A DNA stretch of 18,322 nucleotides from Candidatus Segatella mututuai (GCA_002439605.1 DJOI01000002.1:29454-47775), one strand, 5' to 3'; positions 1 to 7,654 are shown, counted from the stretch's first letter. Numbers and translations are program-made. Notes: generated from the sequence alone by a model not told the origin.

Positions 1-1959
1 CAGACCGACAAGCCATTGAAGCGTGCCTTCATGCCATACGGTGGCATCAAGATGGCTGAGCAGGCTTGCACTACTTACGGCTATGAGCCTTCGGAGAAGC
101 TCCACGAGATTTTCCATCAATATTGCAAGACCCACAACGATGGCGTGTTCGATGCTTACACCCCAGAGATGAAACACGTGCGCCACAACCATATCCTCAC
201 TGGTCTGCCAGATACTTACGGTCGCGGTCGTATCGTGGGCGACTACCGCCGTGTGGCTCTCTATGGTATCGACTTCTTGATCCAGGAGAAGCAGAACGAC
301 CTCCTCAACATGGGCGACCGTGAGATGATCGACGAGGTGATTCGCCTTCGCGAGGAGGTGGCTATGCAGATCAAGGCTTTGAAGGGCTTGAAGGAGATGG
401 CTCAGCTCTATGGTTTCGACATCTCCCAGCCTGCCAAGAACGCTCGCGAGGCTGTGCAGTGGCTCTACTTCGGTTACCTCGGTGCCGTGAAGACTCAGAA
501 CGGTGCGGCGATGTCGGTGGGTCGTATCTCCACCTTCCTCGACATCTACATCCAGCGCGACTTGGGCGAGGGTACGCTTACTGAGGATGAGGCTCAGGAG
601 CTCATCGACCACTTGGTGATGAAATTCCGCATGGTGAAGTTCGCTCGTATCCCTTCTTACAACCAGCTTTTCTCCGGCGACCCTGTTTGGGCTACGCTTG
701 AGGTCGGTGGTATGGGGCAGGACGGTCGCTCGATGGTGACAAAGAACGACTTCCGTTTCCTCCACACCTTGGAGAACATGGGGCCTTCGCCAGAACCAAA
801 TCTCACCGTGCTCTATAGCTCTCGTTTGCCAAAGGCATTCAAGCACTATGCGGCGATGATTTCGGTGAAGACAAGCTCCATCCAGTATGAGAACGATGAT
901 GTGATGCGCCCTGTCTGGGGTGATGACTATAGCATCTGCTGCTGTGTATCGGCTACACAGACTGGTAAGGAGATGCAGTTCTTCGGCGCTCGTGCCAACT
1001 TGGCGAAGTGCTTGACCTATGCTATCTCTGGCGGCGTCGACTCGAAGACCCGTGAGCAGTGCGGTCCTAAGTATCGTGCCGTAGAGGGCGATGTGTTGAC
1101 CTACGAGGAGTTCATGCCACGCTTCATGGATATGATGGACTGGTTGGCTGGTGTCTATGTGAAGACCCTCAACCTCATCCACTACATGCACGACAAGTAC
1201 TTCTACGAGGCAGAGGAGATGGCACTCATCGACACCGACGTGCGCCGTACCTTCGCTACTGGTATCGCAGGTTTCAGCCACGTGGTTGACTCCATCTCAG
1301 CCATCAAATACGCCAAGGTGAACATCATCCGCGACGAGACAGGCTTCCCATTGAACTTCAAGACCGAGGGCGATTTCCCACGTTATGGCAACGACGACGA
1401 GCGTGCCGATGAGATTGCCGTATGGCTTTTGAAGACTTTCATGACCATGATCAAGAAGCACCATACTTATCGCAACTCTGAGCCAACAACTTCTATCCTT
1501 ACCATCACAAGCAACGTGGTTTACGGTAAGTACACCAGCAACATGCCTGATGGTCGTCCAGCCGGTGCTCCTTTGGCTCCAGGTGCCAACCCATCTTACG
1601 GTGCCGAGAAGAACGGCTTGCTCGCTTCATTGAACTCAGTGGCTAAGTTGCCTTACGAATATGCGCTCGACGGCATCTCCAACACCCAGACCATCAGTCC
1701 TGGAGCCCTCGGCCACACAGACGAGGAGCGTGCGCAGACCTTGGTAGGCGTGATGGACGGCTACTTCAACCAGGGCGCACACCACCTGAATGTGAACGTA
1801 TTTGGCGTGGAGAAACTCAAGGATGCGATGGAGCACCCAGAGAAGGAAGAGTACCAGAACTTCACCATCCGTGTGAGTGGCTATGCCGTGAAGTTCATCG
1901 ACTTGACCCGCGAGCAGCAGCTCGACGTGATAGCTCGTCAGGCACACGAGAGGCTGTAA
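1..1959 (+). CDS. pflB: Formate C-acetyltransferase (pyruvate formate-lyase), 5'-truncated by window edge
   Basis: Glycyl-radical enzyme that converts pyruvate and CoA to acetyl-CoA and formate in anaerobic mixed-acid metabolism; cytoplasmic. The frame is open from base 1, so the true start lies outside the window. 652 residues are visible, and by recalled similarity to the 760-residue E. coli enzyme roughly the first 105 are missing. Visible hallmarks are PYGGIKM, TGLPDTYGRGRI, FFGARANLAK, the adjacent active-site cysteines (three in a row, 937-945, where E. coli has a pair at 418/419) and the C-terminal RVSGYAV motif with the radical glycine at 1879-1881. Codon use is strongly biased to C-ending codons (gac, ttc, ctc), unlike pflA downstream, suggesting very high expression. 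The activase gene follows after 133 bp, separated by a hairpin-forming repeat array that may terminate most pflB transcripts. Identification is firm. Confidence 0.97.
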   Translation, partial: QTDKPLKRAFMPYGGIKMAEQACTTYGYEPSEKLHEIFHQYCKTHNDGVFDAYTPEMKHVRHNHILTGLPDTYGRGRIVGDYRRVALYGIDFLIQEKQNDLLNMGDREMIDEVIRLREEVAMQIKALKGLKEMAQLYGFDISQPAKNAREAVQWLYFGYLGAVKTQNGAAMSVGRISTFLDIYIQRDLGEGTLTEDEAQELIDHLVMKFRMVKFARIPSYNQLFSGDPVWATLEVGGMGQDGRSMVTKNDFRFLHTLENMGPSPEPNLTVLYSSRLPKAFKHYAAMISVKTSSIQYENDDVMRPVWGDDYSICCCVSATQTGKEMQFFGARANLAKCLTYAISGGVDSKTREQCGPKYRAVEGDVLTYEEFMPRFMDMMDWLAGVYVKTLNLIHYMHDKYFYEAEEMALIDTDVRRTFATGIAGFSHVVDSISAIKYAKVNIIRDETGFPLNFKTEGDFPRYGNDDERADEIAVWLLKTFMTMIKKHHTYRNSEPTTSILTITSNVVYGKYTSNMPDGRPAGAPLAPGANPSYGAEKNGLLASLNSVAKLPYEYALDGISNTQTISPGALGHTDEERAQTLVGVMDGYFNQGAHHLNVNVFGVEKLKDAMEHPEKEEYQNFTIRVSGYAVKFIDLTREQQLDVIARQAHERL

Positions 1960-1998
1960 GGGAAGTTTGTTAGATTCAACATTACTTACTAAAAAGCA

Positions 1999-2045
1999 TT
2001 TCCCAGTTGGGAAAAAATATCCGCCCAACTGGGAAAAACTTTTTT
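1999..2045 (+). terminator. Probable intrinsic terminator of pflB built from repeat units
   Basis: Bases 1999-2011 (TTTCCCAGTTGGG) are perfectly complementary to 2024-2036 (CCCAACTGGGAAA), giving a 13-bp stem with a 12-nt A-rich loop. A run of six T follows at 2040-2045, three bases after the stem. It lies 40 bp past the pflB stop. A terminator here could uncouple very high pflB expression from pflA. The stem is made of the first two units of the 22-bp array, so termination and repeat function cannot be separated by eye. Confidence 0.6.
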
Positions 2046-2065
2046 CCTAACTGGAAAAAAAATAT
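2000..2065. repeat. Array A: three 22-bp tandem units, core CCCAACTGGG
   Basis: Three imperfect units with cores CCCAGTTGGG (2002-2011), CCCAACTGGG (2024-2033) and CCTAACTGGA (2046-2055). Centre spacing is exactly 22 bp both times. Each core is followed by an A-run. Core 1 is the exact reverse complement of core 2, so orientation flips while spacing is kept. The array fills most of the pflB-pflA gap and ends 27 bp before the pflA start. Confidence 0.85.
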
Positions 2066-2092
2066 TTTGACTTTGCATACACACAAACGAAT

Positions 2093-2860
2093 ATGGTGAA
2101 AGGTCTTATACATAGCACAGAAAGCTTTGGTTCGGTAGACGGGCCTGGCATTAGATTTTTGATATTCCTGCAGGGGTGTCCTATGCGCTGTCAGTACTGT
2201 CATAATCCCGATTCCTGGAAGACGGGAGTAGGCGAGGAACGTACGGCAGACGAATTGCTCGACCAGGCAGAGCGTTTTCGTGCATATTGGGGCGATAACG
2301 GGGGTATTACCGTAAGTGGAGGTGAGGCTCTGATGCAGATAGACTTCTTACTGGAGCTTTTCGCAAAAGCCAAGCAGCGTGGCATAGGAACCTGCCTGGA
2401 CACATCGGCGCAGCTCTTTACCCGCAGGGGGGCTTTCTTCGAAAAGTTCGAGCGTCTGATGAAACTTACCGATACGGTGCTACTGGATATCAAGCACATA
2501 GACGATGGCGAGCATCGTAAGCTTACCCGTCATGGTAATGCCAATATTTTGGATTGCGCCCGTTATCTGAGCGACATAGGAAAGCCTGTCTGGATAAGGC
2601 ATGTGCTTGTTCCGGGCATTACCGATAAAGATGAATATCTGATGGCTTTGCGCGATTTCTTGTCTTCGCTCAATAATATCGCTCGCATTGATGTGCTCCC
2701 TTACCATACAATGGGTATTTATAAGTACGAGAAGTTGGGAATAGACTATCCTCTTAAGAATGTGCAGGCTCCTACGGCCGAAAGCTTGGCACATGTCAAT
2801 GCCGTCTTGCAGTCGGCAATTTGCTGCAACAACTCTGCCCCCTCTATAGGCAACAAGTAG
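2093..2860 (+). CDS. pflA: Pyruvate formate-lyase activating enzyme (radical SAM)
   Basis: Uses a [4Fe-4S] cluster and S-adenosylmethionine to install the glycyl radical on PflB. The 255-residue length suits the family (about 245-265). The radical-SAM motif CxxxCxxC is at Cys29, Cys33 and Cys36 (GCPMRCQYCHNPD), preceded by the family sequence SFGSVDGPGIRF; the GGE-type SAM-contacting motif is SGGEAL near residues 75-80. The ATG at 2093 is chosen because the conserved N-terminus follows directly; there is no Shine-Dalgarno, only an A-rich leader. Adjacency to pflB supports the assignment over other glycyl-radical activases. A weak -7-like TGACTTTG at 2068-2075 might give it its own start, but no matching TTTG -33 box is seen. 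The next gene converges from the other side of a 638-bp spacer. Confidence 0.96.
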   Translation: MVKGLIHSTESFGSVDGPGIRFLIFLQGCPMRCQYCHNPDSWKTGVGEERTADELLDQAERFRAYWGDNGGITVSGGEALMQIDFLLELFAKAKQRGIGTCLDTSAQLFTRRGAFFEKFERLMKLTDTVLLDIKHIDDGEHRKLTRHGNANILDCARYLSDIGKPVWIRHVLVPGITDKDEYLMALRDFLSSLNNIARIDVLPYHTMGIYKYEKLGIDYPLKNVQAPTAESLAHVNAVLQSAICCNNSAPSIGNK

Positions 2861-3003
2861 TTACTGGCACTTTTGAGCAATAACTTACGCAAAGAAGCAT
2901 AAAAAACAAAGAAGTGTTGATAATGAGGGTGAGACATGGGAAATGGAGACAATGCAGAAAAAAGTCTCCAATCAAACGGTAGCGGTGGTAGAGAAAAACT
3001 GTT

Positions 3004-3108
3004 CGGTCTGAGATTTCTATCTTTCGCTCCCAAGTTTTTCGCACTCGGTCCGAGTAATTTCCGTCTTGCTCCCATGTTTTCCGTATTCGCTCCGGTAAGT
3101 TACTCCCA
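3004..3108. repeat. Array B: five degenerate 21-bp units
   Basis: Cores start at 3005, 3026, 3047, 3068 and 3089, exactly 21 bp apart: GGTCTGAG, GCTCCCAAG, GGTCCGAG, GCTCCCATG and GCTCCGG. Each is followed by a T-rich stretch and usually a CCG or CGC before the next. Units 1 and 3 (CGGTCyGAG) resemble each other, as do units 2 and 4 (yGCTCCCAwG), giving a 42-bp higher-order alternation. Unit 3 contains a dyad, ACTCGG-T-CCGAGT (3043-3055). Only the fifth unit breaks the pattern. Confidence 0.75.
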
Positions 3109-3148
3109 GTTACTCAACAAATCCAGCGCATCATTTTCAATAGAGAGT

Positions 3149-3182
3149 GCTGAATAGCTACTTTTCGCTGTACCTATTCAGC
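3149..3182. other. Stem-loop downstream of pflA
   Basis: GCTGAATAG (3149-3157) pairs perfectly with CTATTCAGC (3174-3182). After a C/C mismatch, TAC/GTA can extend the stem by three pairs. On the plus strand it is followed about 20 bases later by TAGCATTTTTG, a weak T-run. It could contribute to ending pflA transcripts, but the distance to the T-run is too long for a classic terminator. Confidence 0.4.
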
Positions 3183-3281
3183 GGTAGCATTTCTGCTTAG
3201 CATTTTTGTACCAGGTTATTTTTTGCCATTACAAAGAGATAAGTCATAACATTTGTAAACGGACCACAATGAAAACTTGCG

Positions 3282-3313
3282 CAATACGATGGGCATGTTT
3301 GCTCATCGTATTG
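3282..3313. other. Stem-loop with 13-bp stem and 6-nt loop
   Basis: CAATACGATGGGC (3282-3294) pairs with GCTCATCGTATTG (3301-3313) around the loop ATGTTT. As plus-strand RNA all 13 positions pair, one as a G-U wobble. No T-run follows. The G-U pair would be a mismatch on the minus-strand RNA, which hints that the plus strand is the structured transcript. Confidence 0.5.
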
Positions 3314-3401
3314 AATCGTATTATTGAGGAGAGTTACCTGACTTCTCTGGAAGATAGCTTAAGTTGTCAGCGAAACGAAGTCTGGTCTTCAGGCAATATA
3401 G

Positions 3402-3435
3402 CCAGGGCGGACGCATTTTGATGCGTCCGCCCTGG
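3402..3435. terminator. Perfect 15-bp GC-rich hairpin, candidate bidirectional terminator or dispersed palindrome
   Basis: CCAGGGCGGACGCAT (3402-3416) and ATGCGTCCGCCCTGG (3421-3435) form a perfect 15-bp stem with a 4-nt loop, TTTG. It lies 64 bp past the stop of the minus-strand helicase gene and faces pflA from the other side. No U-tract follows on either strand, so it may work as an mRNA 3'-end stabiliser or be a copy of a dispersed intergenic palindrome rather than a standard terminator. Confidence 0.55.
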
Positions 3436-3463
3436 TCCAACGGCAAGAAGGTGGAAACTTGTC

Positions 3464-3483
3464 TCTCACCAATAATGGTGAGA
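3464..3483. other. Small stem-loop just past the helicase stop codon
   Basis: TCTCACC (3464-3470) pairs with GGTGAGA (3477-3483) around AATAAT. It begins 15 bases past the minus-strand helicase stop. There is no U-tract on the minus strand, so a terminator role is only a possibility. Confidence 0.35.
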
Positions 3484-3498
3484 AAAATGTAGTCGTTG

Positions 3499-5142
3499 CT
3501 ATTTCTTAAAGCCAAAAATGCGCTTGATGAATTTCTTGACTACATTTTCTTTTTTCTGAGGATTCACGATAGGAGTAACCTTGCGAGTGTTTGGCTTTTC
3601 CGAACCTTTCTTTTGGTTGACGCCTCTTCCTCTTCCATTACTGCCGGGGCGTACATTGCGGCGCTTGTTGTTGCCCTGGCTGTTTGACTTGCTGCCTGCC
3701 TGTTGCTGTCTGTCGCGTGACTTGTTTTCGCTCTGCTCGTTGGCGGGGCGATTGTTGCCTTTATGTCGATTGTTGCGATTTTGTTTATTTTCTGCTTCTG
3801 GCTTACCGCTATTGTTCGGCTGTTGGCTGTTATCCTGTTTTTGGTTGCCTTTGTTTCGTGGGTTGTTGTTGCTCTCTGGGCGGTTGCCAGCTTTATTGGC
3901 AGGCTTGCGCTTGTGTGCAGTTTGTTCGCGGTCTTTGCGTCGTCTACTCTTTGCGCTGTTGTTTCTTGCTTTTCGTGGTTTGCTTTGCTTGGTGTATGCA
4001 GGACCATCACCGCATCCTTCCGGCAGAGGAACTTTTTCCACTTCTTTCTCCAAGAACTTTTCTATCTGCTGGAAATAGAAGATATCTTCCTCGCTTACGA
4101 GGGTGATAGCCACTCCGTCACGGTCGGCACGTGCAGTACGTCCGATACGATGCACATAATCTTCTGTGTCGTGAGGTACATCATAGTTGATTACCAAGGC
4201 AATATCGTCGATGTCTATGCCTCGTGCCACGATATCTGTTGCCACGAGCACATCGATTTGTCCGCTCTTGAACTTGAACATCATGTCGTCTCGCTCAGCC
4301 TGGTCCAAATCGGAGTGCATCTCGCCGCAGTTGATATGCTTGCGCTGCAGAGATCCTGCCACTTGTTTCACCTTCATCTTGCTTCCACAGAAGATGATGA
4401 CTCGCTTTAGGTCGCCAGCCTTGAAAATGTCCTTTATGATATCCATCTTCTGCGTTTCGTAGCATACATACGCTTTCTGCTGTATCTTCTCGGCAGGTTT
4501 GCTTACTGCCAGTTTTATTTCAACAGGATTCTTTAGCAAGGTCTTTGCCAGTTCCTCTATCTTCTCGGGCATGGTGGCAGAGAACATGATGGTTTGGCAA
4601 GTTTTTGGCAACTTAGCTGCGATGGTCTTGATATCCTCCGAGAAGCCCATGTCGAGCATGCGGTCCGCCTCGTCGAGGATGAAGAAACTTACCTTGCTGA
4701 GGTCTACATTGCCCAAACTGATATGAGAGATGAGGCGGCCAGGCGTAGCTATCACCACGTCGGCACCCATGCGCAGACTTTTCACTTCCTGATCGTAGCG
4801 ATTACCATCGTTGCCTCCGTATACAGCCACGCTGCTTACGCCATGCAGGTAGTATCCGAAACCTTGCATGGCTTGATCAATCTGTTGTGCCAGCTCGCGT
4901 GTCGGCGACATGATGACGCAGTTGATGGCATCTGAAGGATAGCCTCCATCGTCCAGTTTGCTGAGCACTGGCAGAAGATAGGCTGCGGTTTTTCCTGTTC
5001 CTGTTTGTGCAACACCCATAACGTCGTTGCCTTTCAATATTTCAGGTATACATTTTTCTTGTACTGGGGTGCAGGTGTCGAAGCGCATATCGTAGAGCGC
5101 ATCAAGCACGTTGTCGTTTAAGTCTAATTCGTCGAAATACAT
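3499..5142 (-). CDS. DEAD-box ATP-dependent RNA helicase, RhlE-like, with basic low-complexity tail
   Basis: ATP-dependent RNA unwinding or remodelling; cytoplasmic, probably in ribosome assembly or RNA decay. Two RecA lobes occupy about residues 1-375, with all core motifs: Q-motif CTPVQEKC (24-31), motif I AQTGTGKT (45-52), Ia PTRELAQQ, DEAD (157-160), SAT (188-190), motif V ATDIVARGID and VI HRIGRTAR (331-338). From about 385 to 547 the protein becomes an Arg/Lys/Asn/Gln-rich, almost hydrophobe-free segment, ending in the short amphipathic stretch VVKKFIKRIFGFKK. Such tails bind RNA and are expected to be disordered. The start at 5142 fits family N-termini (MYFDELDLND). It follows the LptF/LptG-family gene by 32 bp and is probably the last gene of the lon operon. 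Assignment to the DEAD-box family is certain; the RhlE subfamily is likely. CsdA/DeaD is less likely because no DbpA-type RNA-binding domain is visible. Confidence 0.93.
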   Translation of the reverse strand: MYFDELDLNDNVLDALYDMRFDTCTPVQEKCIPEILKGNDVMGVAQTGTGKTAAYLLPVLSKLDDGGYPSDAINCVIMSPTRELAQQIDQAMQGFGYYLHGVSSVAVYGGNDGNRYDQEVKSLRMGADVVIATPGRLISHISLGNVDLSKVSFFILDEADRMLDMGFSEDIKTIAAKLPKTCQTIMFSATMPEKIEELAKTLLKNPVEIKLAVSKPAEKIQQKAYVCYETQKMDIIKDIFKAGDLKRVIIFCGSKMKVKQVAGSLQRKHINCGEMHSDLDQAERDDMMFKFKSGQIDVLVATDIVARGIDIDDIALVINYDVPHDTEDYVHRIGRTARADRDGVAITLVSEEDIFYFQQIEKFLEKEVEKVPLPEGCGDGPAYTKQSKPRKARNNSAKSRRRKDREQTAHKRKPANKAGNRPESNNNPRNKGNQKQDNSQQPNNSGKPEAENKQNRNNRHKGNNRPANEQSENKSRDRQQQAGSKSNSQGNNKRRNVRPGSNGRGRGVNQKKGSEKPNTRKVTPIVNPQKKENVVKKFIKRIFGFKK

Positions 5143-5174
5143 GTTTTTTTCTTTTTATCATTAGTTATTAATGC

Positions 5175-6416
5175 TTACCTCGGTGCTTTTCGGTAGCAGA
5201 AGTATGCTACGAATGCGAAGAGGAAGTTGGGCATCCAGGCTGCTAATATGGGCGGAAAATTGTCCTGGATGGCGAATGTGGCAGAGATGGTTTGCAGCAT
5301 GATGTAGCTGAAACTCAGTGCCAGTCCGATACCGAGCGATGTTCCCATTCCGCCCTTGCGTTTGCGCGATGAGAGCGACACACCTATAATGGTAAGGATG
5401 AATGAGGCGAAGGAGGAGGCTATGCGCTTGTGGTATTCCACTTGATATTGCACAACATTGCTCGAACCACGGTTTATCTGTTTGGATATATAATCTTTTA
5501 GGGCAGGACTGGTAAATGTTTCCTGTTGTCCTTTGGAGTACACCAAGTCGGTGGGTTCCATCATGATGATGGTGTCTTTTTCGGATCCGCTTGTGATGTG
5601 CTCCTTGAGTCCTTGCAACTGTCGTACTTTCCAATTTCTTATCTTCCAGTGGTATTTGGTGTCGGAGATGGTGTCGTATTGTACCTCCATGGCGGTTAGG
5701 TGGCTTACTAATTTCTTATCCTTGAATTTGTCGAGGCAAAACCCGTATCCCTTCTTGCTTTGGTTGTCATAGTGCTGTAGATAAGCGATGACACCCTTGT
5801 CCACCTGTAGCTGTACGTTTTCTGCCGATGTGTTTTTACTTTTTTTCTTGTACTTGATTTCAAAGTTCTGTCTTATCACCGTTCCATAAGGAATGACATA
5901 GGCGGAGAGTGCATACGACATGGCAGAGAGCATGATGCAAGTAATCATATAGGGTCGCAGCAATCGCTTGAAGGATACTCCAGATGCCAAGATTGCAATA
6001 ATCTCGGAGTTGCCAGCCATCTTTGATGTGAAGAAAATGACGGCAATGAAGACAAACAGGGCACTAAAGAGGTTGGCAAAGTAGGGTACGAAATTGAGGT
6101 AATAGTCAAAGACGATAGCCCTCAGAGGTGCATGATTCTCAGTGAATTTTGGCAGGTTGTCATTTACGTCGAACACGATGGCCACCGAGATAATCAGCAG
6201 GATGGAGAAGAAGTATGTGCCAACAAACTTCTTGATGATGTACCAGTCCATGCGCTTGATGTACCTAAAGGGGTTCAGAAAGCGTAGGATGCGCAGAAAA
6301 GCCAACTTCTTTGCGAGCCATTGCGTTGCGCGGATGAACCATGCAAAGTGTTGTCCAAACCATCTCTTGGCTTTATAGAACCTGCGATGTTTTCTTAATT
6401 GGTGAAATGTCTTCAT
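5175..6416 (-). CDS. lptG: LptF/LptG (YjgP/YjgQ) family LPS export permease
   Basis: Inner-membrane subunit of the LptBFG transporter, which extracts lipopolysaccharide for transport to the outer membrane. Hydrophobic segments fit six transmembrane helices, near residues 64-85, 110-132, 153-175, 330-348, 362-380 and 387-407, with a large periplasmic region (about 180-325) between the third and fourth, as in the family. The typical YjgP/Q phrase DWYIIKKFVGTYFF starts at residue 57, and NSEIIAILASGVSF is also characteristic. About 55 basic residues precede it. The alternative start ATG at 6251 (Met56) would remove them, so the start is uncertain. LptF and LptG are hard to tell apart by eye; G is preferred from the conserved-looking lon-tgt-permease context. 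It lies 55 bp after tgt and 32 bp before the helicase, consistent with one operon. Confidence 0.88.
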   Translation of the reverse strand: MKTFHQLRKHRRFYKAKRWFGQHFAWFIRATQWLAKKLAFLRILRFLNPFRYIKRMDWYIIKKFVGTYFFSILLIISVAIVFDVNDNLPKFTENHAPLRAIVFDYYLNFVPYFANLFSALFVFIAVIFFTSKMAGNSEIIAILASGVSFKRLLRPYMITCIMLSAMSYALSAYVIPYGTVIRQNFEIKYKKKSKNTSAENVQLQVDKGVIAYLQHYDNQSKKGYGFCLDKFKDKKLVSHLTAMEVQYDTISDTKYHWKIRNWKVRQLQGLKEHITSGSEKDTIIMMEPTDLVYSKGQQETFTSPALKDYISKQINRGSSNVVQYQVEYHKRIASSFASFILTIIGVSLSSRKRKGGMGTSLGIGLALSFSYIMLQTISATFAIQDNFPPILAAWMPNFLFAFVAYFCYRKAPR

Positions 6417-6471
6417 TTTATGTTCGTGACCTTTTGGAGGTCTTAGTGTTTGCTATACCAGCCGGTGATCT

Positions 6472-7599
6472 TTATATTCTTTGCCCCAAGTGTTCGATGA
6501 TTGACTTTTTCCATTGCCCGAAGTCTCCCTGCTCGATGTGCTGTCTGGCATCGGTGACGAGTCGCAGATAGAAAGACAGGTTGTGTATGCTGGCTATCTG
6601 CATGGCCAAAAGCTCCTGTGCCTTGAAGAGATGGTGCAGGTAAGCCTTCGTTGTAATGCGGTCGATGTCGCATCCGTCTGGATCCACAGGGCTGAAGTCC
6701 ATCTCCCATTTCTTGTTGCGCATGTTCATAGTTCCGTTGTAGGTAAAGAGCATGGCGTTGCGTCCGTTGCGGGTAGGCATCACACAGTCGAACATATCTA
6801 CTCCTCGTTCTATAGCCTCGAGTATGTTTTGTGGCGTTCCTACGCCCATGAGGTAGCGTGGCTTGTCCTTGGGAAGGATTTCGTTTACCACCTCTATCAT
6901 CTCGTACATCACCTCCGTGGGCTCGCCTACGGCAAGCCCTCCGATAGCGTTTCCGTCGGCTCCCTTGTCTGCCACATATTTGGCTGCTTCTCGTCTCAGA
7001 TCGGGAAAGGTGCAACCTTGTACGATGGGGAAGAGGCTTTGCTGATAGCCGTATAGCGGTTCGGTCTCGTTGAAGCGTTTAAGGCAACGGTCGAGCCATC
7101 GCTGCGTCATCTCGAGGCTCTTCTTGGCGTATTGGAAATCGCTCTGTCCAGGAGGACACTCGTCGAAAGCCATCATGATATCGGCACCAATAATTCGCTC
7201 GGTGTCCATTACATTCTCGGGCGTAAAGATGTGCTTGCTTCCGTCGATGTGAGAGCGGAACTCGCAACCTTCTTCACGCAACTTGCGGATACCTGTGAGC
7301 GAGAACACTTGAAAACCACCGCTGTCTGTTAGAATGGGGCGATCCCAGCCATTGAAGCCATGCAGCCCACCTGCGGCCTTGATGACCTCGAGTCCTGGTC
7401 GGAGGTAAAGGTGGTAGGTGTTGCCTAAGATAATCTGTGCCTTTACCTGCTGGCGCAGTTCCTCGAAGTGTACACCTTTTACGGAACCAGCAGTTCCCAC
7501 AGGCATAAATATAGGTGTCTTTATTTGTCCGTGGTCGGTGATGATGATGCCTGTGCGGGCATCGCTGGCTTTATCGGTTACTTGTAGTTCGAATTTCAT
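6472..7599 (-). CDS. tgt: tRNA-guanine(34) transglycosylase (queuosine pathway)
   Basis: Exchanges guanine-34 in GUN-anticodon tRNAs (Asp, Asn, His, Tyr) for a queuosine precursor base. The 375 residues match the bacterial family length. Visible motifs are PIFMPVGTAGSVKG, LTDSGGFQVFSL with the catalytic Asp92, GGLAVGEP, and DMFDCVMPTRNGRN with the presumed nucleophile Asp271 (equivalent to Z. mobilis Asp102 and Asp280). The usual C-terminal zinc site is DPxCxCxxC plus a His. Here the cysteine region reads DPDGCDIDR, leaving only Cys310 and the His339 of SIHNLSFYL, so two of the three zinc cysteines are replaced. The rest of the fold-defining sequence (KAYLHHLFKAQE) is intact, so the enzyme is probably active with an altered structural site. 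It lies 99 bp downstream of lon. Confidence 0.96.
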   Translation of the reverse strand: MKFELQVTDKASDARTGIIITDHGQIKTPIFMPVGTAGSVKGVHFEELRQQVKAQIILGNTYHLYLRPGLEVIKAAGGLHGFNGWDRPILTDSGGFQVFSLTGIRKLREEGCEFRSHIDGSKHIFTPENVMDTERIIGADIMMAFDECPPGQSDFQYAKKSLEMTQRWLDRCLKRFNETEPLYGYQQSLFPIVQGCTFPDLRREAAKYVADKGADGNAIGGLAVGEPTEVMYEMIEVVNEILPKDKPRYLMGVGTPQNILEAIERGVDMFDCVMPTRNGRNAMLFTYNGTMNMRNKKWEMDFSPVDPDGCDIDRITTKAYLHHLFKAQELLAMQIASIHNLSFYLRLVTDARQHIEQGDFGQWKKSIIEHLGQRI

Positions 7600-7654
7600 T
7601 CTTCTTGTTTGCTTTCCAAGTTTGTGAGTGGAAATGTCTTTTGCTGTGTTGACA

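Larger units (their letters stand above)
2861..3498. other. 638-bp gene-free convergent spacer between pflA and the helicase gene
   Basis: No convincing gene is seen. The spacer holds a five-unit 21-bp array (3004-3108) and stem-loops at 3149-3182, 3282-3313, 3402-3435 and 3464-3483. The short open frames overlap these palindromes and show no recognisable protein character. Being convergent, at least one structure here presumably ends transcription of pflA or the helicase gene, although none has a textbook U-tract directly after its stem. Confidence 0.7.

Noticed and set aside
3206..3421. 71-codon plus-strand frame in the pflA-helicase spacer with a hydrophobic stretch
   Set aside because: Starts with TTG or a late ATG, overlaps two stem-loops, has no homology I recognise, and the hydrophobic run is encoded by the inverted repeat.
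3564..4410. Several long frames overlapping the 3' half of the helicase gene
   Set aside because: Shadows of the low-complexity tail and core in other frames; the helicase frame alone shows family motifs.
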